NCBI GenBank assembly: GCA_964474695.1
Contig: CAYYTK010000023.1
Coordinates: forward strand, 1-64,000
Length of the DNA stretch: 64,000 bases
Direction: 5' to 3'
Origin: DAOUBP01 sp964474695
GTDB lineage: Bacteria > Chloroflexota > Anaerolineae > CG2-30-64-16
Position numbers and translations under genes: made by a program. Positions 44,142-51,696 of this stretch are shown here, piece by piece (positions within the stretch are counted from its first letter, which is position 1; each line of letters starts with the position of its first letter). Below the pieces are notes generated by a model that was given only the letters and a program-made list of their open reading frames with translations, searched no databases and was not told the DNA's origin.

Positions 44142-44789
44142 TTACTTGCTCAGCGCAAACCATACCGGTTGCCCTGACACTCCCAACATAGAAGACTCCC
44201 TGATTAGCATTAGCGGTGCGGGATCATCTGGATAGGTCTGAAGCACCACCCAGCCATCCAATTCTGCGCCGGTCACATACTTTTCAAACAGGTCCGGCTC
44301 GATCCGCGCCGGCCCTTCAAGCAAGGGATATCTTTGGATGATACTGCGCCCGTTCGCGAATACCTCAAAATCCTCAATATAGCCAAAATACGAACCGGTA
44401 TCGTCCGATTTCAGACACTCACCGATCATCCGGACTGCGAACCACTCCTTTCCTTCGTCAGGAGCGACACGCTGCCCGCTCATTCGCAAAAACACATCCT
44501 GACCACGCACAGTCTCAGCTATCCCAACCTTGAACAGGCCCGACCCCAAAGCGACGACTCCAAGTTGGCCCATCGGGACCGGATTGTCGCGCGTTGCGCC
44601 GATTGCCGATACTTGCGTTGCTGCAGTCACCGTGGTGTTGGATGTCTCTGAGGATTCTGGCGTTGCCGTCACCACAACCGTGACAAGCACTTCGACAGTC
44701 TCACGGACTACTACAGTCTGTGGTGCAGAACTTGTGCAGCCCACGACGACGAAAACCAAAACCAAGAGGACAAAGTTCCTGCGCGCCAT
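44142..44789 (-). CDS. Lipoprotein of unknown function, 215 aa
   Basis: The signal ends VVVGCTSS (lipobox Cys at residue 18). A Val/Thr-rich spacer with an SBP-like VVVRETVEVLVTVVV stretch follows, then a DUF4352-like domain from about residue 70 (PVPMGQLGVVALGSGLFKVG). The start region (AGGAGTTAGTAC then ATG, MARRN) duplicates that of the 42886-43860 gene, so the two arose by duplication or recombination at the 5' end. GC content is lower than the window average. Confidence 0.8.
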   Translation of the reverse strand: MARRNFVLLVLVFVVVGCTSSAPQTVVVRETVEVLVTVVVTATPESSETSNTTVTAATQVSAIGATRDNPVPMGQLGVVALGSGLFKVGIAETVRGQDVFLRMSGQRVAPDEGKEWFAVRMIGECLKSDDTGSYFGYIEDFEVFANGRSIIQRYPLLEGPARIEPDLFEKYVTGAELDGWVVLQTYPDDPAPLMLIRESSMLGVSGQPVWFALSK

Positions 44790-44866
44790 GTACTAACTCC
44801 TTTGGAAACTCCTTTGGCAATTTTACCACAACTTACACACTCGATTTCTAGCCAGTCTGGGTCAGC

Positions 44867-45478
44867 TTAGTCTGTCAGGTTCGCCCAGCTGAGGTCCGCC
44901 TCGTAGAGGTTCGCCCCGCCAAGGTTCGCCCGGCTGAGGTTCACCCCGCCGAGTTTCGCCCCGCCGAGTTTCGCCCTGCTGAGTTTCGCCCCGCCGAGTT
45001 TCGCCCTGCTGAGTTTCGCCCTGCTGAGTTTCGCCCCGCCGAGTTTCGCCCTGCTGAGTTTCGCCCTGCTGAGGTTCGCCCCGCTGAGGTTCGCCCTGCT
45101 GAGAACCGCCCCGCTGAGGACCGCCTCGCTGAGGTCCGCCTCGCTGAGGACCGCCTCGCTGAGGTCCGCCCAACGAAGGTCCACCCCGCCGAGGTTCGCC
45201 CCGCTGAGGTCCGCCCCGCGGAGGTTCGCCCCGCTGAGGTCCGCCCCGCTGAGGTCCGCCTCGCGGAGGTGCGCCCCACCGAGGTCCGCATCGCGAAGGT
45301 CCGCCCCGCTGAGGTCCGCCCCGCCGAGGTCCGCCCCCCTAAGGTCCGCCCTGCTGAGGTCCGCGACCAAGAGGTTCGCCTGCGTGAGGTCCACCCAAAC
45401 GCCCGGATGTTCCTCTCTCCACCGATTCCACCCCTCCACACCCTCTCGCAAAATGCGAACCTGTTCTTTATTCGCCAT
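44867..45478 (-). CDS. Pentapeptide-repeat protein
   Basis: A 24-residue N-terminal helix (KEQVRILREGVEGWNRWREE) is followed by about 32 tandem A(D/N/K)LS-type pentapeptides covering residues 30-203. This is a right-handed quadrilateral beta-helix. The N-terminal helix is shared with the pentapeptide-TIR protein upstream (DEGVEAWNRWREEHP), so the two are paralogues; this one lacks the TIR domain. The opposite strand is open over the whole length only because of the repetitive composition. Function unknown. Confidence 0.9.
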   Translation of the reverse strand: MANKEQVRILREGVEGWNRWREEHPGVWVDLTQANLLVADLSRADLRGADLGGADLSGADLRDADLGGAHLREADLSGADLSGANLRGADLSGANLGGVDLRWADLSEAVLSEADLSEAVLSGAVLSRANLSGANLSRAKLSRAKLGGAKLSRAKLSRAKLGGAKLSRAKLGGAKLGGVNLSRANLGGANLYEADLSWANLTD

Positions 45479-45492
45479 ACGCGCCCCCCTTA

Positions 45493-45523
45493 TCAGGAGT
45501 CAGGAGCCAAGAGTCAGGAGTCA
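45493..45523. repeat. GTCAGGAGTCAGGAGCCAAGAG-type tract
   Basis: Tandem AGTCAGG(A)-like units precede the pentapeptide gene (45479-45637 gap). A near-identical tract lies at 46733-46764, before the pentapeptide-TIR gene, so it was duplicated together with the genes. Confidence 0.8.
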
Positions 45524-45637
45524 GCCCCCCGCTCCCTCTCTCCCTCTCTCCTTGTCACCGTGTCTCTCCCTGCGTGCATCCGCGTCCATCTCGTCCACCC
45601 CGTCCACACCCCCACACCCCCACACCCGCACACCCCC

Positions 45638-46720
45638 TCACCCCTCCGCCTTCAAATCCCTCACCAACCGCTCGAACCCCTCCCGATACGCATCATGCTC
45701 CTTCCACCCCCGGAAATCCCCGATATGCCGCTGCCGCACCAACCCGGCCCACGCCTCACCCGACCCCATCACCGCATCATCCAGCCGCACCGGGAACAGC
45801 ACCGTCTTCTTCCGCTTCCGCTCCTCCTCGAACGCCGTCATCACCTCGTCCCCCACCCACTCGCTCCCGATGGAATTACCCGACAGGATCACCAGCAGCT
45901 TGTCGTGCAGCCGGATCGACTGATCCAGCCGCTCCCAAATCTTCTCCCCGATCTTCATATCCTCCGGCGCAAACCAGCACCGCACCCCCTTGGCCTGCAG
46001 GTCCGCGTGCACCCGCTCCGCAAATTCCTGATCCTTGCTCGAATAACTGATAAAGCACGAATAATACTCGATCGCCCGCCCCACCAGCGACCCGATATAC
46101 GTGATGAACCCATCCGGCACACCGCACCCGCGCAGAAACACCTCCGGAATCTTGCCTTTCGACCGATAGATGGTGTCAATCCCGATCGTCGAAGGGCCAT
46201 CGTGCTTCACCGCTTCCAACCCCTTCACCCCGCTCAGATCCACATCCCCAAAAGCCGTCCCACCGACCCACGCCCCGCCGAGGTCCGCCCTGCTGAGGTC
46301 CGCCCTGCTGAGGTCCGCCCTGATGAGGTTCGCCCCGCCGAGGTCCGCCCCGACGAGGTACGCCCGCCAGAGGTCCGCCTGGCCGAGGTCCGCCTGGCCG
46401 AGGTCCGCCTCGCGGAGGTCCGCCTCGCGGAGGTCTGCCCCGCTGAGGTGCGCCCCGCCGAGGTCCGCACCGACGAGGTACGCCCGCCAGAGGTTCGCCC
46501 CGCGGAGGTCCGCCCCGCCAAGGTTCGCCCCGCCGAGGTTCGCCTCCCAGAGGATCGCCCTGCTGAGATTCGCCCCGCCGAGCTCCGCCCTGCCGAGCCT
46601 CGCCTCGCTGAGGTCCGCCCCGCGGAGGTTCGCCCGCACGGCCGGATGCTCCTCCCTCCACCGGTTCCACGCCTCCACACCCTCATCTCGCAAAATCCGA
46701 ACCAGTTCCTCATCCGCCAT
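45638..46720 (-). CDS. Pentapeptide-repeat protein with C-terminal TIR domain
   Basis: The 360-residue protein has the WNRWREEHP helix, about 26 pentapeptides (residues 28-165), a bridge of about 50 residues with IDTIYRSKGKIPEVFLRGCG, and a TIR domain at about 218-345. The TIR shows YSCFISYSSKDQEF, CWFAPEDMKIGEK, and SEWVGDEVMTAFEEE with candidate catalytic acids. Similar pentapeptide-TIR fusions occur in cyanobacteria and Chloroflexota; their targets are unknown. It lies downstream of the type I restriction operon. Confidence 0.92.
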   Translation of the reverse strand: MADEELVRILRDEGVEAWNRWREEHPAVRANLRGADLSEARLGRAELGGANLSRAILWEANLGGANLGGADLRGANLWRAYLVGADLGGAHLSGADLREADLREADLGQADLGQADLWRAYLVGADLGGANLIRADLSRADLSRADLGGAWVGGTAFGDVDLSGVKGLEAVKHDGPSTIGIDTIYRSKGKIPEVFLRGCGVPDGFITYIGSLVGRAIEYYSCFISYSSKDQEFAERVHADLQAKGVRCWFAPEDMKIGEKIWERLDQSIRLHDKLLVILSGNSIGSEWVGDEVMTAFEEERKRKKTVLFPVRLDDAVMGSGEAWAGLVRQRHIGDFRGWKEHDAYREGFERLVRDLKAEG

Positions 46721-46732
46721 ACGCGCCCCCTT

Positions 46733-46764
46733 GTCAGGAGTCAGGAGTCAAGAGCCAGGAGTCA
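46733..46764. repeat. GTCAGGAGTCAGGAGTCAAGAG-type tract
   Basis: Second copy of the tract at 45493-45523, here 12 bases upstream of the pentapeptide-TIR start. Confidence 0.8.
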
Positions 46765-46786
46765 GCCCCCCGCTCCCTCTTACCCC

Positions 46787-46897
46787 CTATCGCCCCAAGA
46801 CCCACTCCACGACCCGCCCAACCACCGCCACCCCCAACAGCAGCGGGAATACCACCCAACCCCACCCGGCTCCGAAACGCCGCCACCACCGCCACAT
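46787..46897 (-). CDS. Possible 36-aa single-span membrane protein
   Basis: ATG at 46897 to TAG at 46787 encodes a strongly polarised peptide. A Trp/Arg-rich start (MWRWWRRFGAG) is followed by one hydrophobic helix (WVVFPLLLGVAVVG) and a short charged end. GTGGAAG lies just upstream, a modest ribosome-binding site. It begins 29 bases after the Mrr-like gene and precedes the pentapeptide-TIR gene on the same strand. It could be a small toxin-like or anchoring peptide. No homology is claimed. Confidence 0.42.
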   Translation of the reverse strand: MWRWWRRFGAGWGWVVFPLLLGVAVVGRVVEWVLGR

Positions 46898-46926
46898 CTT
46901 CCACCCCCTGCGCCCCGCGTCTCCAG

Positions 46927-48054
46927 CTACTCCCCTTCCCCCAACTCGATCAAATCATACGACGCCCGGTGCACCCCGATATCGTTCTCCACCAGCAGCC
47001 GCACCAACTGCTCACCGTTCATCAGTGCCACCGGCACTGCGTTCAGCCGTTCTGCCTCTTCGCACGCCCCCTTGCTGAAATCGCTGGTCGTCACAATCAG
47101 TCCTTGCTCGTGCGTGCCCAAACTTCCGCGCACCTGCTGCACAGTCGGCGCCTGCACGTTGCGCTTCCAGCGCTTCACCTGCACCGCCATTCGAGTGCGG
47201 ATCACATCACCGACCACCAGCGTCCCGCGCACATCGATCCCACCATCTCCGCTGGCTGGCGTCATGCTTACGTCATCAAAGCCCAGGGCTGCCAGCAACT
47301 CGACGATCAGCGCCTCGAATTCTGCCGGCGGCATCACCGATAGGCGCACGTGGAGCTTCTTCCGCACCCCCTCATTATGCTGCTCGATTTGAAACGCCAG
47401 CCCGCCGGTGGCCCATTCCGTCAGCCCGATCATCCCCTTCCCGTGCATCAGAAAGCGCGGCGGCTCGCCCCGCTGCGCCCGCCGCTTCGTCTCGGTCAGC
47501 ACCTGCGCGTACAGAGTCGCCTCCGGCGTCAGCCCCTTCGTGCTGACCAACCCCAACGCCAGCGCCTTGTCGGTGATCGCCTTATAGTGCATCGGCTGCT
47601 TGTGGCCGAACTGCTTCAGCACCGCCTCGGCCGCATCGGTGAAGGACAGGAGCGCAGCGGACTTCGCGAGAGGCTTGCCGTTCTGAGATGGCAGGGGTCC
47701 TTCTTTGGCCGCCGCGGTGTCGGGGCCGGCCGCGGTCACGAGGGGCAACTGCGTATCTCCGGGCTTGCTCTCGGCAACAGGCGCCTTCGCCTGCTTCCCC
47801 TTCGCGCCCCTGGCCGCGACCTCCGGCAGCCCCCACTTCCGCAGCGCAAACACCCCCGGCCCCGTGCGCTGGAACCGCGACCCCGCGCCCAGGTCCTTGA
47901 TATCCACCGCCAGCCGCGCATTGATTGTCGCGTCCGGCGTCAGCCCCTTCGTCTGCCAGAGGCCCTTTGCCAAAACCCGCTTGGTGATCTCCTCGTAGCC
48001 CAGCGGTCCCCCCGCCTCGTCAAGCACAACCTCAACGGCATCAATGGCGTTCAT
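46927..48054 (-). CDS. Mrr-like restriction endonuclease with two HARE-HTH domains
   Basis: The 375-residue protein has two HARE-HTH (HB1/ASXL-type) winged-helix domains at about residues 1-75 and 133-215. They share (K/)TKGLTPDATINARL- and TKGLTPEATLYAQV-like segments. An Mrr catalytic domain follows at about 235-350: FEALIVELLAALGFDDV, GDGGIDVRG and MAVQVKRWKRN supply the PD-(D/E)XK metal ligands. Mrr nucleases cut modified DNA. It lies 27 bases after hsdM, so it probably belongs to the restriction operon as a fifth gene. Confidence 0.9.
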   Translation of the reverse strand: MNAIDAVEVVLDEAGGPLGYEEITKRVLAKGLWQTKGLTPDATINARLAVDIKDLGAGSRFQRTGPGVFALRKWGLPEVAARGAKGKQAKAPVAESKPGDTQLPLVTAAGPDTAAAKEGPLPSQNGKPLAKSAALLSFTDAAEAVLKQFGHKQPMHYKAITDKALALGLVSTKGLTPEATLYAQVLTETKRRAQRGEPPRFLMHGKGMIGLTEWATGGLAFQIEQHNEGVRKKLHVRLSVMPPAEFEALIVELLAALGFDDVSMTPASGDGGIDVRGTLVVGDVIRTRMAVQVKRWKRNVQAPTVQQVRGSLGTHEQGLIVTTSDFSKGACEEAERLNAVPVALMNGEQLVRLLVENDIGVHRASYDLIELGEGE

Positions 48055-48081
48055 CTGGAAGCAGCTCCTTTATCGGCATGA

Positions 48082-49860
48082 TCAAACCCGTGCTTGACCC
48101 CGCAACACCGCCAGCGCGTCAGCGATTTCTCGTCCCTTGGCCGCAATGATGTCCATAAGTTCATCCGGCGTGCGATCATCCACATCCGGTTTCCTGTTCG
48201 GATTAACAGCCTTGAGATCGTAGACCGCGTCCTCGATCTCCTTGGCCTTGGCGGTCTGATCGCGCGCCGCGCGGGTCAACGCGGCGACCTGCGCCTCGGC
48301 TTCGGCGATGGCGGCCTCATCGCGCACCTCGGCCCGTTTCAACTCTTTCAGCCGTTCGTTCCACTGCGCGGCCTGCTGGCCCTTGGCCGTGGCCTGCTCC
48401 TTGAACGGCCGGGCCTCCCCGGCGGCGATCCGCTTGCGCTCGTCCATGTCCACGGTCCACGACAGCTCACTATCGGCCCGCGCTGGCAGCAGGCGGAAGA
48501 ACTCCTCGAAGTGCTTGAGCGTCAACGGGGTCTTCTTGCCCACCTTGATGTCGGTCAAGTCGTAGTACCAGACCTTGCGCGTGGGCCGGCCTTTAGTGAA
48601 GAAAAGCAAATTCGTCTTGACGCCCGCGCCCGCCGCCGTGAACACACCGCCCGGCAGGCTCACCACGCACCACAACTCACAGTCGTCGAGCAGCTTGCGC
48701 TTGGTCTTGACGAAGGCGTCCTCGTTGGTGCGGAAGAGTAGCCCTTCATCCAGCACGATGCCGCACCGTCCGCCCTCACCCAGGCTGCGGATGACGTGCT
48801 GCAGGAACAGCACTTGCGTGGCCCCGGTTTTGTAGTCGAAGTTGGTCTGGGCTTCCTTGCCTTCCTTGCCTCCGAAGGGTGGATTGGTCAGGACCACATC
48901 GAACGTCTGCGGCGCGTCTTTGAATAATCCGCCGTAGCTTTCCTTTCCCGTCAGCGTATTGCCGTGCCAAATGTTTGGCTTGTCGATGCCGTGCAGCACC
49001 AGGTTGGCCAGCGCGATGGGGTAGATCAGGTTCTCTTTCTCCCGACCCCAGAAGGTGCGCTGCTTCAGTGTCTCCAATTGTTCGCCGGTGGCTTCATCGC
49101 CGAGCCTGCCCGCGATGTACTCGAAGCTCTGGGCGAGGAAACCGCCCGTTCCGCACCCGGGGTCGTACACCGTCTCGTCGACGCGCGGCGCGATCACCTG
49201 CACCATCGCCTTGATCACCTGCCGCGGGGTGAAGAACTGCCCGCCGTCGTTGCCCTTCTCGCCCATCTTCAGCAGCAGCCCTTCGTAGACCTGCGACAGC
49301 GCAAAGACGTGCGTCGTGTCCACCGCCTCCGTGCTGAGCTCTTGCACCTTGTCCAGCACGTCGAGAAAGTTGCGCTCCGTATCAACGCGCACCCGCTCGA
49401 CGCCGGTCATGATCTCGCTGATGACCTTCTGCCGCGGCGTCGCATCGGGCTTCGCCTTCAGTTCCTTGAGGTGCGGCAGCAGATCGGTATTGACGAAGTT
49501 GAAGAAGGAGCCCATCGCTCCGGTTTGCAGCTCGGCGCGTTTCCAGCCAACGGGCTTTCCGTCGCCGAGGGCCAACAAAGGCTTTTCATCCGGCGGCGCG
49601 CCCCAGTCACGCCAGCGGTACGGCGCTTGCAGCGAGGCCCGGAACGGCACGCTCAACGCGGCCGCCTCCTGCTCCTCGCGCAGCTCCTTCTCGTCGAGGA
49701 TGCGCAGGAATAGGATCCAGGTCAGTTCGGGCACATACTGCATCGCGCCCGCGCAGTTGCCGCGGCGCATGATGTCGCAGATGCTCTTGACCGCCTGGTC
49801 CACCGATTGCTGGGTGGCCAGCCGCTTGCCGTTGCCGTTCTTGTTTGGACCACGTGCCAT
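48082..49860 (-). CDS. hsdM: Type I restriction-modification system, M subunit
   Basis: The 592-residue N6-adenine DNA methylase has an N-terminal helical domain, motif I in DPGCGTGGFL and the catalytic NPPFGGKEG (motif IV). C-terminal helices contact the S subunit. It forms the M2S methylase with HsdS and M2SR2 with HsdR. One base separates its start from the hsdS stop. The extended, coiled-coil-like C-terminus (about residues 490-560) is longer than in E. coli HsdM. Confidence 0.95.
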   Translation of the reverse strand: MARGPNKNGNGKRLATQQSVDQAVKSICDIMRRGNCAGAMQYVPELTWILFLRILDEKELREEQEAAALSVPFRASLQAPYRWRDWGAPPDEKPLLALGDGKPVGWKRAELQTGAMGSFFNFVNTDLLPHLKELKAKPDATPRQKVISEIMTGVERVRVDTERNFLDVLDKVQELSTEAVDTTHVFALSQVYEGLLLKMGEKGNDGGQFFTPRQVIKAMVQVIAPRVDETVYDPGCGTGGFLAQSFEYIAGRLGDEATGEQLETLKQRTFWGREKENLIYPIALANLVLHGIDKPNIWHGNTLTGKESYGGLFKDAPQTFDVVLTNPPFGGKEGKEAQTNFDYKTGATQVLFLQHVIRSLGEGGRCGIVLDEGLLFRTNEDAFVKTKRKLLDDCELWCVVSLPGGVFTAAGAGVKTNLLFFTKGRPTRKVWYYDLTDIKVGKKTPLTLKHFEEFFRLLPARADSELSWTVDMDERKRIAAGEARPFKEQATAKGQQAAQWNERLKELKRAEVRDEAAIAEAEAQVAALTRAARDQTAKAKEIEDAVYDLKAVNPNRKPDVDDRTPDELMDIIAAKGREIADALAVLRGQARV

Positions 49861-49861
49861 G

Positions 49862-51133
49862 TCAAATCTCTCCGTTGAACGCCCGGCGCAGCAGGGCCGC
49901 CGGCAGCGCGTTGATGGTGTTTAGTTCCGCTTCCGCCGCCGCGCGAGCCCTATCTACCGCCGCCATTTGGTCGCGCAACATTCCTGCAATTCGCTGCTGT
50001 TCGTGCAGAGGTGGGAGGGGAACTGGCATTGTTCGCATTGTTGACGCGCTAATATTCACCTGACCTATCGCCTGTGCCATGTTTGCTTCGATAAACCTAC
50101 GACCTTCACGGGAATTGATAAAGGCCGATAGAAAGTGCGAATCTGCTATTTCCTCAACAAGAGGAAAGCGTATCAGATAAGAAGCAAACACGGCGGCTTT
50201 GTCGGTATCATACACGGCGGTTTTGCCGACTAACGCAGCGCTGTTGGTTCGATTGAAGAGCAGGTCACCTTTACGGAGGAGATACTTCGGAAGCTCCTCA
50301 GCCTTCAATTCCACATAGGAGACGTTCTGCCAGCGAATACGCCCCTCATGAATGTGGTACATACCCAAGACCGGAACACCTCGTTGGTCGCTACTTGACT
50401 TAATGGACGTGCCATATTGCCCGGCCCCATCGCATACTTCTTCGAGCTTAACCCACCGCCACCCATCGGGTAGCCGTTGGCCGGGTCGGGGAAAGACCTG
50501 GCGGAGAAACGCCGCCGGTAGCGCCTTGACCGCCTCCAACCGGGCCTGTGCCGCCGCGCGGGCCTCCTCTACCGCCGCCATCCGCTCGCGCAGGATGGCT
50601 GCGATGCGCTGCTGTTCGGGGAAGGGTGGGAGGGGAAAATCCAGATTCAGTAGTTTGTCTGCTTTGACTGCGCTTTGCCCAATCCATCTGTTGCAGATAG
50701 CTGCGAAAACTCCTTGTTGCCACTGATGGTTCAACCAACTGGACAAAAAGGCCGGTGAAAGGCTGTCGTTAGCAGGTCTCAGCCTCGTGAAGTGATTGCT
50801 GTAGACTATTGGCTCATCATAGCCATCAAATAGGGCGCTCTTCCCGACAAGCTCTGTACTATTCGTATTGTTGAAGAGCACATCACCGGGCACAAGCAAG
50901 AACTGCTCGATGTTGTTACCTTCCCTTGGAACCCGAAGAACATCATCCCACACGAAGTTCCCCCGAGTGCCAAGGTTATTCATCCTCAGTTGTGCGATGC
51001 CTTCAGGATCGCGCAGCCCACAAGCAAACCCCGCTTGGGCGTCTCGGACAACCTCTCCCAACCTGACCCACCGCCAGCCAACGGGAAGGGTGCGTGGGGA
51101 TGACCCGGAGGGTCGTTCGGCGGGGGATTTCAC
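49862..51133 (-). CDS. hsdS: Type I restriction-modification system, S subunit
   Basis: The 423-residue specificity subunit has two target-recognition domains, each followed by a conserved helical spacer: LPPFPEQQRIAAILRERMA at about 178 and LPPLHEQQRIAGMLRDQMA at about 372. The two halves are related, as expected for recognition of a bipartite sequence. It starts in an ATGA overlap with the four-helix-bundle gene and is translationally coupled. The recognition site cannot be deduced from sequence. Confidence 0.94.
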   Translation of the reverse strand: MKSPAERPSGSSPRTLPVGWRWVRLGEVVRDAQAGFACGLRDPEGIAQLRMNNLGTRGNFVWDDVLRVPREGNNIEQFLLVPGDVLFNNTNSTELVGKSALFDGYDEPIVYSNHFTRLRPANDSLSPAFLSSWLNHQWQQGVFAAICNRWIGQSAVKADKLLNLDFPLPPFPEQQRIAAILRERMAAVEEARAAAQARLEAVKALPAAFLRQVFPRPGQRLPDGWRWVKLEEVCDGAGQYGTSIKSSSDQRGVPVLGMYHIHEGRIRWQNVSYVELKAEELPKYLLRKGDLLFNRTNSAALVGKTAVYDTDKAAVFASYLIRFPLVEEIADSHFLSAFINSREGRRFIEANMAQAIGQVNISASTMRTMPVPLPPLHEQQRIAGMLRDQMAAVDRARAAAEAELNTINALPAALLRRAFNGEI

Positions 51134-51696
51134 CGGTCACGCTCCTGCTGGGCACGCGCGGCAAGGCGGGCGCGGGTCATGCGCTCGCGCAAGCCGCCCT
51201 CTTTCAGAAAGGCTTGTTCAAGCTGCCGAATCTGCTGATCGAGCAGGTAATTGGTCTGGTGAATCAGGCAGATGATGATATTGGCCACGACCTCGGGTGG
51301 GCGGGTCTCAACGTACGTCCTATAGGTCTCGTAGGACACATCGTTGGCCGCCCCAAGTTTACGAACAAACAAGGCTTCTTTGCTGTTCTTCTTCCAGAGG
51401 CGCAGATCGCGCGTGCGCAGAAAATCTTGATAGTCCACCAACAGTTCTTCAAGGCTGGCGCGCGCCACGTTGGTCAGCTTGATCTCGGTTTCCTTGGAGG
51501 TTCCCGAGGCCATGCTGGCTTCGACGATGTTCTGCTTGCCCGAACGGGCGGCCTGGACCATCTGATCCACTGTGCGGTCTCGCTTGTCGAGAAATCTGGC
51601 GCAGAACTTTACCGTGGCGTCATAGACGATCTCAGCCTTCCGGTAGGAAAGGAGGTTCTGGTAGCCACCGTGCGGAGGGATAAAGCCATCTGTCAT
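51130..51696 (-). CDS. Four-helix-bundle protein (S23/Avd-like) within the hsd operon
   Basis: The 188-residue protein has the four-helix-bundle pattern of 23S-intervening-sequence/Avd-like proteins (LLSYRKAEIVYDATVKFC, NIVEASMASGTSKETEIKL, ARASLEELLVDYQDFLRTRD). A charged suffix ends ARLAARAQQERDR. Avd proteins bind nucleic acid as pentamers. ATGA overlaps on both sides lock it into the hsdR-hsdS transcript, which suggests a role with the restriction complex such as RNA or DNA binding. That role is inference. Confidence 0.85.
   Translation of the reverse strand: MTDGFIPPHGGYQNLLSYRKAEIVYDATVKFCARFLDKRDRTVDQMVQAARSGKQNIVEASMASGTSKETEIKLTNVARASLEELLVDYQDFLRTRDLRLWKKNSKEALFVRKLGAANDVSYETYRTYVETRPPEVVANIIICLIHQTNYLLDQQIRQLEQAFLKEGGLRERMTRARLAARAQQERDR

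Noticed and set aside
44867..45400. Tandem DNA repeat or CRISPR across the pentapeptide genes
   Set aside because: The 15-bp periodicity comes from the coding of pentapeptide repeats.
45269..47392. A 707-codon open frame on the plus strand across the pentapeptide genes
   Set aside because: It is antisense to three well-supported genes; the repeated (A)EVRP pattern is the mirror of the pentapeptide codons.
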